The translations under genes were made by a program, and so were the position numbers. A DNA stretch of 64,000 nt, from the NCBI GenBank assembly GCA_018340805.1, contig JACMZG010001908.1:49090378-49154377 (forward strand), in the 5' to 3' direction. Positions 33,901-46,838 of the stretch are shown in pieces; within the stretch, counting starts at the first letter, position 1; each line of letters opens with the position of its first letter. Under the pieces are notes generated by a model. The model had not been told where the DNA came from. It did no database searches and was given only the letters and a program-made list of their open reading frames with translations. This stretch comes from Microvelia longipes. Lineage: Eukaryota > Arthropoda > Insecta > Hemiptera > Veliidae.

Positions 33901-36704
33901 AATTACATGGCAAAAAGCAAAAAACTAAAAATATTTTCTGTCTAAATCTCTATTTTAAGGGATTACTCCTCTATTTTATTATTAGCTTAATTTTCTATTA
34001 GAAATTCGTAAAACAAGATTATTTTTTGTTTACTGAACTAATTTAAATTTAATTTCGACAAATTATCAACTTTAAGTTAAAAGAAATTTACTTTTGATAA
34101 AAAGAGGAAAAAGTTTATACCTCGTTATAGCTGTTTGTGCTTGAACTCAGCCTTAGGCATTTTTTAAGAGCTTGTTGAGTTAATAAAAATAAACTAATGC
34201 ATGCATAGGAAAAAAAGAGTCTTCTACACAATATTTTGATAGGTCTAAAATAACAATAATAAGAAAAGTTAGGTTAGATAGCATAAAATAGCATCCATCT
34301 TATAAAACTAATTAAAAACTTTTTTAAACTTTTTTCTGATCTTGTATAAAAAAAGTTTATTCCTAATTATTCAAAGTTTGTTCTTAGCCCAAGAAAAAAA
34401 AATATTTTTAACTTATTCTTAGTAGAATAACTTTAAAAAGTAGGAAAAAGTTAAAATTAAAATATTTTTATAGTTATTTAGAATATTAAATGTTTAAGGT
34501 AGAAAAACGTTTTAGTTAAAAATGTTTTTGTTACACTTAAACATTTATTTATGCGTAGTAGACTTCTGCGGATCTGATGTAAAAGATTAGGTCAGCGATC
34601 AGAGTTCTGGGTTGCTTTTGAATGCTTTTTGGGGTGCTTTAAAATCTATTTCTTAAGGTAATATTAATCATTATAATAGATCATATCTATTTGTATCTAC
34701 CCAAGTGTCTACATCTGGGTTAGAAGTGGTTGGAAAGTAAATTCTTCAAGAATAACATTCTCTTGATCTAAATTTTTTAATTCTTATTTTTGTCATTCCA
34801 TCCAAAAAATGTTTTTATCTAGGAGACCTGATGTCTTGCGTAAATTTGTTGGACGAACTGTAATAATTGTCATTGCAATCTACAATTACAATGTTCAGAA
34901 AGCAGCATCATGTTCATCTATAGATTGACGGTGTGGGAAACGAATGCATGTGTAGTGCTAGAATTTAAATGTACCTTTTTTGGCAGTTAGCTAATAGAAC
35001 AGTAGAATAGTAGATAATGAAAAAAACCATGTTTATACCTTTGGCTATACATTCTTTCAAAGTCGGCTCTGCAAAACAATTTTCGAGATCACTTTAGCAC
35101 CAACTAAAGAGATTTGATTAAGTAGGTCTTACAATGGAGCTTAATCTAACAGTCATGTGATGTCCCTATAGTAGAAAACTCGCGGGTTTTCTCAAAACTT
35201 TAGGAATTAACACATATTAATGTTCATGTGTTAATTAGAACATGAATGTTCTATCAAAAAATTACTTCTTTTAGGAAAGAGTTATTTAGCTATTTGTACA
35301 AATGGCTGAAAATCAGTTTCCCTCCTGTGAAACACTTTTCCTGTATTATCGTAACGTTTGTGCCACAATAATGTTGTAAATGAATTTAAAGTCGTTCAAA
35401 GTTGTATAAAGTTATTAGAGACCCTTATACTTATAAATATGATATAAATCCTTATCTTTTAAGATATCTTTGGAAATAGGGAAAGGTGGTCATATTCAAT
35501 GCCTAATAATGTTTTATTGGAAATAAAAGGTCGTTGAAGTCTGCTATCTCTCGGTACAGGCTATTTTTTCCAAAAAACTCCAAGACCATTACACAAAATA
35601 TCGGTTCTTTATGCTTGGTCTCGTGTCTTTACGACTTTTTCAAACAGCTTGTAGTTTGGCATAATGGTGCATTTTCCTGATGTAAACTGCATAAAGTAAT
35701 ATTACCAACTTTATTTGCTCACTTAGATAATAATGTTAGATTTATAGCAACTGAAAAAAAGAATGTGTTGCGGCAAATTGAGCTTTATGGTAATAATAGT
35801 CCACTAAGTTTTATATAAATATATTAAATGAATTTTTGAAGCTTTTTTTTTAAATATCATATACATTACACTTTATAATAAAACGAAAAAGGAGTATACA
35901 ATCTTTCATTCTTGGATTGAATTTAAAATTACGTTTGTAATAGCTTGCAAGTTATTGTTGGGCATATATAACCCGATTCATTTTGATTTTATAACGATTC
36001 TAATATCATTTTTAACAATGTAAGTTAGTGGTTAATCAGGGAAATTAAATAAGCAAATGGTTGTTTTTTTTCACGAACATGATACAAATTATAGCATATG
36101 AAATAAAATTTAAGTAAAATTGATTTATAATATGACATAGTTTTGAAGATACTGTTTAACATATATAGAGTTAATATCCAATGAACAGTGCATAGAGTTA
36201 TTAGTATATAGATGGATCATATTGTTAGTCTTTGGGAAGGAAAATGGGAAAGGCAAGATGCATTAGGTGCAGAATTTCACCCCTACATCTGCTGAATAAT
36301 GCAAAGGAATTTTCCCTCAACATCGTCCCCCATCTTGGAAATGCTTAATGAAATCCCTATTATCTTACCACCCGTACCACCAGATCCTTGAATATATAAA
36401 TGATAGAAAAAAATCCAAAAACAAAAAAATCTCTCACTTATTTGGATTCAATCCAGATTTTCTTGTCTTTTGTCAGAAGGTAATAACCGTGAGGTATTGT
36501 CTCGGAATTGAATATTTAGGGGTCAATAAACAGATTAAAGAGCGAAAATTCTTTTTAAAAAACTGGCTCAAATAAAATAAAAGAACTAATAAATATAGGT
36601 GTTTTATTTTATTTACCTTGTAAGTATTCAAAAAAAGTATTGTTTTTTTTTTAAATTTCACGATCTAAATTTTATTTGTCAAAGAAAAAAAGAAAAATGA
36701 GTTT
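33901..36704. other. Non-coding, AT-rich, one hairpin
   Basis: A perfect 11-bp hairpin lies at 35205-35236 (AATTAACACAT with ATGTGTTAATT, loop 10 nt). A short ORF at 36348-36575 has no recognised motif. Otherwise empty. Confidence 0.45.
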
Positions 36705-36905
36705 ATGAGGTTAGGGTCATTGAGGGGAGGGGGGGGGGGTATATTTGGAAGGGAGACTCACTGCATAGACTATCTATTACTACGTGTATACCAAGTTTCA
36801 TTAAAATTTATTAATTTTTATGGCAGTTATTGTGACACGTACAAACACACAAACAAACAAATTAACAAACAAACAAACTATCAATTGAACACTCAAACAT
36901 ACACG
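36705..36905 (+). repeat. Probable LINE/SINE 3' end with CAAA tail
   Basis: ACCAAGTTTCATTAAAATTT is followed by a GACACGTACAAACACAC segment and a run of ACAA/CAAA repeats (about 36840-36885). This is the layout of RTE-like 3' ends. A G-rich tract (GAGGGGAGGGGGGGGGG, 36722-36739) lies at its left side. Confidence 0.45.
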
Positions 36906-37599
36906 CCGTCCCGAATTTCTGAAATGAAAAAAACACGTTCGTTCAACAAATCGCGTTTTTTTTTTTTACTAATGCATTACAATATTCGCTTATATCGTGG
37001 TAGTACGTCAATTATATAAACTAGTAATATGACGGACTGATGTAGGACTACAACTCTGTGGCTGCCGACTGCCCAAAAGCCCGAAGGCCTCTTGTGTTAT
37101 TTACAGTTTGAGTTTTAAAAATAACTGTAAAACTCAGTTCATAAATTTAGTATAAAAAAAATTATAATAATAAATTTTGAAATGTCTGCAGTTAACGTCT
37201 ACCTTGGCTGGACCTGCAGATTATAAGATATCACCCATAATATTTAGTTAAATCATGGGATATATTGAGATATATTTTTCGTGTAATATATTTGAAAACT
37301 CGGATACTTGTTCTGACGTTCGCAGATTAAACTTTTTATTTATACGAACTAATAAATTACAAACAATTAAAGAAAACAAAAACCAAGTAACATTTTGCTT
37401 AACAATATTAAGCAAAATAGAATTTGGCAGATAGGTTTTATAAATTAGTCTCCGAAACTGAAGGCTAAGGTAGGCCATAGAACGCTGGTTATAATCCATT
37501 TGACTGCTCAGGCGGAGCTGATGCAGAAAAATGCTTGCAAAATCTAGAATGTTTTTGCTGCAGAGTAACATAAATGTATATTTATACTATTTTACTATG
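36906..37599. other. Non-coding
   Basis: A 107-codon minus ORF (37248-37571) has no recognisable motif and AT-driven composition. Nothing else is seen. Confidence 0.4.
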
Positions 37600-37850
37600 T
37601 AGTAGTATAGTAACAAGGGTGGGGAGGCATTAGCCAGGCAAACAAGTCTGGTTTGTTGGTGGTGGTCTGGCAACTCCGTGCCAGACCAGCCACCCTGGAC
37701 TACAGGCCTCAAATCGGCTAGGGAATCTCCCAGATCTTTTGGCAAAGATAGAGACATCCTCCCACCGAAGGGTCCTAAGATCTTCCTCATGGAGGGTTCC
37801 AGATCCAAAGACTTGGAATCTTAACCATCCATACACTCTATTATTTTATC
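37600..37850 (-). other. GC-richer island, possible coding relic
   Basis: Two overlapping minus-strand frames (68 and 73 codons) are open across it, and neither has a motif I recognise. A 9-bp perfect hairpin, GGTCTGGCA with TGCCAGACC, sits at 37664-37687. The composition contrasts with the flanks and suggests a fragment of a LINE or an old exon. Confidence 0.3.
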
Positions 37851-37996
37851 TACTTAAGGCAGAAAAATAAACAAAATATTATTATTTTTCAAAATATCAT
37901 GTCTAATTTCAATTGGTGGCATAAAAAGTTAAGATTACTAATAATTGAATCAATTAAATACTGATTATTAATAAATAAACGAGAAGAATGAGATTT

Positions 37997-38046
37997 TTGT
38001 CTACTTGTTACAAGATTTAACAAGTAGACAAGGCAGTAATGACTGC
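37997..38046. repeat. Two consecutive perfect hairpins
   Basis: TTGTCTACTTGTT (37997-38009) pairs with 38019-38031, loop 9 nt. GCAGT/ACTGC (38033-38046) follows two bases later with a 4-nt loop. Confidence 0.8.
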
Positions 38047-38129
38047 TTTGATGTTTTTGGTTAACAACGCTCTATAATTTTAATTCTAATTTTAAAACAA
38101 TCGAGTACGTGGTACCTTTGAACTTTTTC

Positions 38130-38290
38130 TCATGATATATCAGATTCTTAATCGTTAAATTCATACTGCAACACGTCTTCGAACACGCTTCGCTCGTCTT
38201 CAGATAGGAAATACATCCGCTTTCTACTCTGCAGTCATCCATCCAGGCACTGACCACGCTCGATACTGCTTTTATGACAACACAAAAATC
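38130..38290 (-). mobile_element. 5S-rRNA-derived SINE, copy A
   Basis: On the minus strand, AGCAGTATCGAGCGTGGTCA is followed by GTGCCTGGATGGATGACTGC. This corresponds to the 3' half of 5S rRNA, whose internal promoter (IE and C box) includes a GTTAGTACTTGGATGGGTGACC-like stretch. After it comes TCTGAAGACGAGCGAAGCGT and GTTCGAAGACGTGTTGCAGT, the body motif shared with copies B and C. The 5' half of 5S is missing or unrecognisable. The copy is old. Confidence 0.6.
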
Positions 38291-38399
38291 ATGGATATAC
38301 TTGTGGCATTGAACGAAACTTTGTGTACTTATTTATTAAGTTATACACTTGTTCCGAATTTCAACTTAATTGGATTATTTTCTAAATTTTATACAATTA

Positions 38400-38770
38400 T
38401 TTAAAAAACGTACACATGTCATTTGATAACAATTAAACTAATGCTGTAAATAATATAAAACTTAGCACATATGTAAGTCTTTTACATAGCCTCATGCGTG
38501 CCAAATCTCATTCTGATCGCAACATTTTTTCTCGTTTTATGATTTTTCGAAATTTTTGCCAAGTCATTATTGCGGGTTAATGATGCCATAAATAATTATT
38601 TTCCGATTCGCTTAGACAGCTTTTTGTACAAAGTTTCAACTCTTTAATATAAATACATCGGGTGCTACAATGATAACAGACACAAACGAACATACACACA
38701 CTAACACAAAGACACATACAGAGACAGTCAACTTTGCAAACACAATAGTTTTTCTATATATCTACGGTAT
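38400..38770 (+). repeat. LINE-type 3' end repeat, copy 3
   Basis: GCGTGCCAAATCTCATTCTG, ATCGCAACATTTTTTCTCG, AAGTCATTATTGCGGGTTAA, TACAAAGTTTCAACTCTTTA, CGGGTGCTACAATGATAACA and a long ACAC-rich tail. This is the best of the copies and is used here to define the family. Confidence 0.65.
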
Positions 38771-41243
38771 ACATTAGGAAAAGTGTAAAATCCACAAAAT
38801 AATATAACCGACAAAACAAACAATAATATCTGAAAATTCAAAAACCGCTGGTAAAAATTAAAACGAGCCAAAGAAAATCCAATATTGTTAACATTTTATT
38901 TAAAATAAATTTATTTGGGAAATATAAAACTGTTTAATACAAAATATTATATTCTTTTTTAAAGTAATGATATATAGAAAATTTTATAAATAACAGGCTA
39001 AACAAATATCATTTTTCATACGAAAAACACTAAAATTCAGTCCGTAATCTCCAACACTATTACCTCAACTCAATTATTTCTTCTCCTAGAGGAGATTTCA
39101 TTTAAATATACCACAACTCCACAAAAGGTAGAATATTATAAAAAATTGCCTGTACTGTTTTAAATAGTTTGTTTATTTTGCAGCTTAAAACAGTTTTTTA
39201 ATCTCTAGTTTCAATGCAGTAAGAAGATACAATATATTAATTCAACGGAACAGAAAAGTATCACTAACATAGGATTTTATACTGTGAAATAATTTCTGCA
39301 AGAATTATTCATAGTTAGCCACATCCGATGTTGTGATAATTTTGAGCATTTTTTCACACACAGAGAGATATTATGGCATGAATCATAATAAAACACATGT
39401 CATTACTAATAAACCACTAAGTAAGGTTACTATGTGTCTTCCAAATATTCTCTTATACGTCTGAAAGTACTATCTGAGACATCGTATAACCAAGCAATAC
39501 ATTTTAAGAATATGTCTATTATTCGTAGGGATATAATTTATATCCTATACATAAAGGATATTCATGCTCTATTTTACATTCTGCACGTCATCGCAGGGTA
39601 TTCATTACGAACAATTATTTCTCTGCTTGGAGCTATGATGGATTATTGTCATTTATCAATATCACGAATCAAGCAGAACATTATGTCAATAACATAGAGT
39701 TAACAATATGAACAATAATTTCATGAGATATTATTAAGAAAATGATGTGTCATTGTGTTACACGTGAAACAATAATTATTATACTGTTTACGTGTAAATA
39801 AATAGATATAATATTTGCTACGTGTTTCATCTAAATATATTAAGCTGTTTGACCACTACCGTATTCAAAAGAAAGGAGCACATATATGAATCTCTTCAAA
39901 CATTTGTTTTTTAAAATTTGTAATTTTATTAAAAAGCAGGTGCGACAATTTTGCTGTTAGGTTAGTTTCTTCCTGTAATTATAAGATATAAAGAAGCAAA
40001 ATTTAAGGATCATAACATTTTTGGTCATTTAATTTTTTATTTTTTTGACTATGTGGTATGAAAGCTAAGTCTCACCATTAACAGCAAAAAATATTTGTTA
40101 GTTATCGTCAGGTCTTTTTTGGGGAATGGGTTGTAACAGCGCTAAGGTTTGCATGTCAAGGTGCTTGTGGATTTATTTTTGTTGGAAATAATCTAGTGTA
40201 CTTGCGGTTCCAATTCTTGTGCAAATCTAAGACATGTGTACTATTTCCTTAATTCTTTAAACATAGATGTAGTTTTCGTCCCGTTATTCCACTATTAAGA
40301 CGTTTGTGACTGTTTAGCTCTAAATGGTCTGTTTGGGGCTGGTTCCAAGGATATTAACTACATAGTACGGTGTCATTACATGACGCCAGTCACAGAAAAT
40401 TTCCGAGATTCTTCTAACTATTGTCACAATAACACTTATAACAACGCACGGCTGCGTCACAGACGCTCTCCTACTGGCGAAAGTAATCTCACTGGTGTGC
40501 TTTTGAGCTTTGCTGTAAATATTCTGTTCTTATATCTCTTCTTATTTTACTTAAAAACAGTACTTCTTAACACGGTAGTCCAGTGTTCTATCTTATTTTA
40601 GCATGTATATTTTTGTTTATTTAGCATAAATATTCTAAATTATTTCTCATATTCTTCTTTAATTTGATTCGTCGAGATCTGGAAATATCTCAATGACAGC
40701 GAACGAGGCTGTTAATATACTTGTCTCTGTGACGTGTACAGAGTCCGGAGGTAATTAGTTCTCAGAAAGTCAGTCTTTTTACAGACCGTGGAAATCACTG
40801 CAACAGCTGAAAAAGCCTCAGAAGCCTAACATTTAAATGTCGAGACTCCCTTAGATGCGACTGCTAGTCAGGCTAATTTCTCACACTCTAATCCAGAGGG
40901 ATCAAATACCCTCGGTAGAAAAACTTGCCTCTGTAACGTTTAAGATGTAACAAGTTTGTCACGAATCAATGCTGTAGCAAAACTGCCAATGCTTGACAGC
41001 TTTTCAATTAAGGCTGCTTCAACAGCCCTTTGTAACATTTTTTATGGAGACATTCTTTTGAAGGACATAGATAAAGCTTTATCCTAAAAGACAAAAATTA
41101 TAATTTTGATTTAAAATAAAAGTAACACTACTCTAATAATAACTAAACTCGCTAAAACTTGTATGGTTCAAAAACGGATTAAATGCCCTCACACTGTCAA
41201 ATTTTATAGCTAAGATTTAACGGACTACTACAAGACTGATTTC
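38771..41243. other. Non-coding
   Basis: ORFs at 39434-39697 and 40380-40601 have no recognisable motif. The first is Ile/Tyr-rich and composition-driven. The second opens in a somewhat GC-richer stretch but turns hydrophobic. No RNA gene is seen. Confidence 0.4.
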
Positions 41244-41438
41244 TTCTGTGGCCGTGATCGTTTAGGCACTCGATTTTGGCACCGGAGATCCGGGGTTTGC
41301 AGCCCTTATCCGCCAACTTGAATTAATTCTTAGAGGATAGTAGATGCAACCTACTTAAGGTGGTTACCGAAGGGTAAATACTCTTTTGGGCTGAAACAAC
41401 CTGAAACGGGCTTTTTATATATTTATTTATTTTTTATA
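41244..41438 (+). mobile_element. tRNA-derived SINE, copy 2
   Basis: TCTGTGGCCGTGATCGTTTA carries the A-box region. CCGGGGTTTGCAGCCC is the B box with a few changes. AATTAATTCTTAGAG, then TGGTTACCGAAGGGTAAATA, then AAACGGGCTTTTTATATATT complete the body and tail. It is the same family as copies 1 and 3. Confidence 0.8.
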
Positions 41439-43752
41439 GATGATCTTTATGAGGAAATGAAAGAAACTTCATCATCTGCTAATCTTTTTCACTTATTTAA
41501 CACCACCTCTGTTAAGTGAAACTAGGAAGTTAATTACTATGCAATAGCAATAATAGTTAACCTTTAACTGATTGTGATACTATTGCTCATAATGCAGATT
41601 GGAATAGCTCATTTCAGCGCTTACGTACTATAAAGCCTACCACGTAACAAACCCGGGTTTCATGATTTATTCTGAAAGAGAGAGTACCTCTGAAGTTAAG
41701 ACTGAACATGATTAAACATTTTTATATAGTGGAGCTTGAATTGACCGTCTTACAAAAAGAGTATATAAGGTCACTTCCCGTACTCCCGTAAGGTATAAGG
41801 TACTTCCGTCAGTTATTGGACACCAAACCAATTTATGATCTTCTTGTTTAGACGAAGCCTTTAACACTTATTTTTTACAGTGTTTTTAGAAGATGCAAGG
41901 TGCGCTGATGACTTACTCATTCTTATCTCTGGTAAGTTTGTATATACAGCCCCATAAGCATGGTCTCCCACCCTATTTATTTAACACATTTATAAGTTTG
42001 ATCAAATGAAATATCCGTGAGTAGTACATAATAAAATACATAACTGGTATCAACAGTTATGTCAAATTTTCAGTAAAGTTAGACCGACTAAAAACTCGAT
42101 AGGTAAATTCTAAGGTCTCAAATCTCGTAGTAATACAATAAGATAGAAAACACACTTTTAAGATAGCTATACTTAATGATGGTTAGACCCCTAAATTACT
42201 AGTGTACTTTTGTGAGAGAACCAAAATAAACTATCTCTGCTATTGACAAACTGAATATCCATATCATAAACTTTCATACCATCTGTGTCTTAAGAGAGAA
42301 TAAATATCCACTCACACTCACATTCTCACGAGATGAGACCCCTGCCATGAAATGTTTCTTCAACTTTTGTAACAAAAGATTGACCTTCCAACGGATCACT
42401 CTTATAAGAAAACCCTGGACATAGTCAGGAAAAACTTACATTTATCTGAACTAAATGAGGAAACTAAAAATGACCTCTGGTTGCAGAATTATAGTCGTAT
42501 TTTAATAATTACTAACCATAAAATTCATAAATATAAGCATGCATATCAATGAAGATATTTGCAATTCAGTTTTATTGAAACAATTTTGGTATTTAAATTT
42601 ATCTCTTAAACTAGCATTTATTAAATCCTTATACAGATTGTAAAATATCAAAATTTAACTAATCATGAAGTCGCCTAACAGACTGGACTCGAGAATGCGT
42701 TTTTAAGAAATTTATCCTGAGGACACTTTAATATACTTACTTATAAGCTCGTTAGCCAAAAACAGTATCTTTAACCAAGTAAATTTTATTACAACAATAA
42801 ATTTTCTATAAAGCTCCATTATACTAATTCATTAAAAGTATATTTTGGCTTTATCTCCATAATTTTATTGCTTTATTGAATAAACGGTTTTAGGAGAAAA
42901 AATATAAAAATGGTTTTGGGTGGAGGAGTAAAATGATACTTTTCTTCCTTTTTAGAAATGTTTTTCTTTTACCTCCCTGATTTAGGATGGAAAAGCCTAC
43001 GAAAAGTTTTCTCTAGATTTCTGATCCCATAACCATTATGCTATATCATAACCCGTTACGGCTTAAGAAAATATTTTTGGCCTCTAATGCCCATCTAAGA
43101 GATCAGGCAAGTTTCCAAAAATATCTATATAAATATCAGATAAAATTATAACGTATTAAGTTAATATTATTGATAAATAATTAAGGTAGTTTGACCTGGA
43201 TTTGAACAGTAAGAAAAAAATACAAATCATTTTTATACTACTTGGAAATAGCAGGAGCCTATAAAGGGTCAAATTTAACACATTTTAAAGTTCCCCAAAA
43301 TTTTAAAAGCCTTCCTTTTTACATTTTTTAATATAATTATCTGCTAGGGATGTTTTCGCAATACCTCATAGCTCTGAGTCGTCACCTTTTAAGTGTCAGC
43401 GGGATCCATTCGAAAATAATATGGGTTTAGTGCAATACAAAGTTTTATGTGCTTACAGATTAGAATCTAATCGATGAATCTTGATAATGCAGAAGGTAGG
43501 TTTGCTTCAATATCTTTATCGTCCAAAAAGTTTGTTGGATCATGTGTTTGGATACATATTTTACGAATAAGCCAGTTCATTTAATCAAAGGAAATGTGCT
43601 ATATGTGTAATTGCCAATATTTACTGTACTAAATTAATGCTTCATAATAATAAACACAACCAATAGCTTTGCTTCACCATAAAGCACAAATTTTACACTA
43701 CTATCATAAAGACATAGCTGTAAATAAATTTATTCTAAAGCTTAGGGAATTT
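41439..43752. other. Non-coding
   Basis: No ORF of note, no repeat unit and no RNA gene is recognised. Confidence 0.45.
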
Positions 43753-43783
43753 TGACTTCGGACTCGCTTTGCTTGTCCTCAGG
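43753..43783 (-). repeat. 5S-SINE body motif
   Basis: ACTTCGGACTCGCTTTGCTT followed by GTCCTCAGG. It is one of the best-conserved motif copies, oriented opposite to copy B at 44.1 kb, so the two form an inverted pair about 430 bp apart. Confidence 0.55.
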
Positions 43784-43873
43784 TAGTCATGATTATTAAC
43801 AGCGTTAGCTGCTATTATTTCTGTATTACTGCGTTCGACCTCAGAATTAAGTTTTAATCTAAATTCTAATGAT

Positions 43874-43908
43874 TCATGATATTCTTCTATATTATCAGAA
43901 TATCATGA
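43874..43908. repeat. Perfect 12-bp hairpin
   Basis: TCATGATATTCT (43874-43885) pairs with AGAATATCATGA (43897-43908), loop 11 nt. Confidence 0.75.
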
Positions 43909-44099
43909 TTAACACAAAGAATCAAAATACTAAAAATTTATTATATTTTTTGCGAAAATTATAATAAGGCCATTAAATTTTCTAAATGCTGACCAGTATT
44001 ATTTATGGAGAACTTATTCCTTCTTTCTTACGATTACCTATCAATATTATATGAAATCCCATTTAGAGGAGGTTTGAATTCTAATTAATACGGCTAGTT

Positions 44100-44235
44100 T
44101 TGTCGGATCAATTGTATTAGGCACCTGGTCAGTAGATACATGCGTGACCGCTGAGAATAAAATGGATATTTTACATAGCCTGAGAATATGCGAAGCGAGT
44201 CCGAAGACATACTTTGGTGAATTGCATATTCTAAA
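44100..44235 (+). mobile_element. 5S-rRNA-derived SINE, copy B
   Basis: CACCTGGTCAGTAGATACAT followed by GCGTGACCGCTGAGAATA matches the 5S promoter region (GGTTAGTACTTGGATGGGTG, then ACCGCCTGGGAATA) with several changes. It is followed by CTGAGAATATGCGAAGCGAG and TCCGAAGACA, the family body motif. Confidence 0.5.
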
Positions 44236-44636
44236 ACAAAATTATGATAGATTTATCAATCGTGGTCACAAAAATTAAAACTTTCATGATTCGTCGGCAT
44301 AACGGGACATGAACATGTGATCATAACAGGACATGATTTTTCGAATATCACCATTTTATTACCTAACCAATAAAAACACCAAAATTTCTCCAAAAAGTAG
44401 TCAGAAAAATATAGAGTCATTCCATGTCAAATCATCCCACTAAAAAATAAAATTCACATGCATGGTGACCGATTTTGATAAAATTTGGAGGAGGTGTAGG
44501 GTCTATGCCTAAAAGAAAAAATACAACTTTTCAGCTTAAAATATGCAGCCGCTTCCGCGCACTGATGGGGCAAAGTTGTGGAAAATAGCTGATTTTCAGT
44601 GTTTTGGCACTCAGATTATCATTTGTATCATTTTAT

Positions 44637-44765
44637 TGTATTTATATTTTATTTTATTTTATTTTTTTATTTTATTTTATATTTTATTTTATTATTTTAT
44701 TTATTATTTTATTTTATTGTATTTTTATTGTATTTTTTGTATCATTTTATTATCATTTGTATCAT
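44637..44765. repeat. ATTTT-type microsatellite expansion
   Basis: About 120 bp of ATTTT and related units lie between two copies of ATCATTTGTATCA. The right arm of the palindrome lacks it, so it expanded after the duplication. Confidence 0.85.
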
Positions 44766-45157
44766 TGTATATATAAAAATTTCATTCTGCTTGCAATTTG
44801 CAGCTAAACCCTTAGGCTTTCAATATTATTTAATGTCATTTTGGCCCCAGCCATTTTTTGCCCTTTGACGAGCCCCTTTTTTTTAAAATTCTAAATATCT
44901 AAAAATGCGTATTTTTTAAAATTTTGAAAAAACCCCAAATATAGCCCATAGTTATAGGAAAGTGTCCACAAAGTTTCATGATGGGACCTCCATGGGCTTG
45001 GGCCCAATAATGTTTTAAGTGGTAGAGGGTATAGGGATTGTCAGAAAAATATAACTTTTTGTTAGAAACTTCTCTAAAAATAATCTTTATAAAATTAATA
45101 TATTTATATTTTTATTATAGTTTTGATAAGTATATGATATATACATGCTTATTTACA

Positions 45158-45606
45158 TACAGGGTGGCCCAAAAGTCACCAACCCCTATTATATTTTGAA
45201 CAGTTTTGTATAAAATATCGAAACATGGGAACTTGTTTTAATGGTTTACACTTCCACATCCCACAAGTATGGGCTAAGCAAAAACCAAATAATAATTGAA
45301 AAATGTACATATTATGGGCTATTCGGGTTATAAAGGATTATTCCGACATATTGGCAAAGAAATGATTTTATCTTTGATCTCTAATTTGGCATTGAAAGTA
45401 CCCAAAGCCCCAATATATTTATGTATAACTGTTTTTAAATCACTAGGTTTGTAAGTTTCACCAGTCATCATAAGTTTTGGGTCTGGGCACCTCAATCTTG
45501 ACACTCTTTAACATTTGAAGTTAGAGGAAAGAGAGATTAAAATTATAAGAAAAGGTTTCAAGTTACCCTTGAAACTTTTGGTTTGCTTTATACCTTCAGT
45601 CTTAAG

Positions 45607-45692
<86 letters not shown>

Positions 45693-46042
45693 GTGTATTA
45701 TACCGGAGGTATAAACCAAAACCGTAAACCACTTGGGTGGGTCGTTAGTGCAAACCAAAATTTCAAAGGTGACTTAAGACTTTTCATTCAGGGTAGCACA
45801 ATTTTTATCTCTCTTCACTCTAACTTCAATAATATGTACATTCTTCAATTAATGTTTGGTTTTTAGCTTAGCCCATACTTGTGGGATGGGGGAAGTGTAA
45901 ACCATTAAAACGAGTTCCCTCTCACACAAGTGTGAGTTAAAACAAGAGTTTCCTCACACAAGGGAAGTATCCCATGTTTCGATATTTTATACAAAACTGT
46001 TCAAAATATAATAGGGGTTGGTGACTTTTGGGCCACCCTGTA
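45158..46042. mobile_element. Non-autonomous mariner-type element
   Basis: TIRs CAGGGTGGCCCAAAAGTCAC at 45160 and in reverse complement ending at 46040 are flanked by TA on both sides, as expected for Tc1/mariner insertion. The terminal inversion extends well beyond 70 bp. No transposase is present. The centre holds a TA microsatellite (45610-45692). Confidence 0.7.
45610..45692. repeat. TA microsatellite at the palindrome centre
   Basis: An uninterrupted run of about 40 TA units. Such runs at palindrome centres are hard to assemble and often vary. Confidence 0.9.
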
Positions 46043-46610
46043 TGCAAATAAGCATGTATATATCATATACTTATCAACACTATAATAAAAATATAAATAT
46101 ATTAATTTTATAAAGATTATTTTTAGAGAAGTTTCTAACAAAAAGTCGTATTTTTCTGACAATCCCTATACCCTCTACCACTTAAAACATTATTGGGCCC
46201 AAGCCCATGGAGGTCCCATCATGAAACTTTGGACACTTTCCTATAACTATGGGCTATATTTGGGGTTTTTTCAAAATTTTAAAAAATACGCATTTTGAGA
46301 TATTTAGAATTTTTTAAAAAAAGGGGCTCGTCAAAGGGCAAAAAATGGCTGGGGCCAAAATGACATTAAATAATATTGAAAGCCTAAGGGTTTAGCTGCA
46401 AATTCCAAGCAGAATGAAATTTTTATATATGCGACTTTTAGAGATAGAAATGATAATCTGAGTGCCAAAACACTGAAAATCAGCTATTTTCCACAACTTT
46501 GCCCCATCAGTGCGCGGAAGCGGCTGCATATTTTAAGCTGAAAATTTGTATTTTTTCTTTTAGGCATAGACCCTACACCTCCTCCAAATTTTATCAAAAT
46601 CGGTCACCAT

Positions 46611-46838
46611 AAAAAAATAAAATGCCCGTTTTAGGGCCTTTCGGCCCATCAGGGTATTCACCCTGCGGGAACCACCTCAGGTGGGTAGCATCTACTACAC
46701 TCTAAGAATTAATTAAAGTTGGCGAAATCTTTTTAATACATATACTATTCATAAAATCTTAGAGCATAGCCCGGGCTGCGACCCCGGACCTCCGGTGCCG
46801 AAATCGAACGCCTTTACGATCACGGCCACGGAGGCAGA
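46611..46838 (-). mobile_element. tRNA-derived SINE, copy 3, with target duplication
   Basis: On the minus strand: TCTGCCTCCGTGGCCGTGAT (A-box region), GGTCCGGGGTCGCAGCCC (B box), then TTAATTAATTCTTAGAGTGT, a GGTTCCCGCAGGGTGAATAC segment, GGGCCGAAAGGCCC and a tail ATTTTATTTTTTT. It is flanked by CGGTCACCAT at 46601-46610 and 46839-46848, an exact 10-bp target duplication. The uninterrupted sequence is preserved in the left arm of the palindrome (CATGCATGGTGACCG), so both the insertion and its boundaries are certain from the sequence itself. Confidence 0.95.

Noticed and set aside
44543..44868. Three overlapping Phe/Tyr/Ile-rich ORFs
   Set aside because: They are produced by the ATTTT expansion; the other palindrome arm lacks them.
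45158..46042. Autonomous mariner transposon
   Set aside because: There are TIRs and TA flanks but no transposase-like frame inside.
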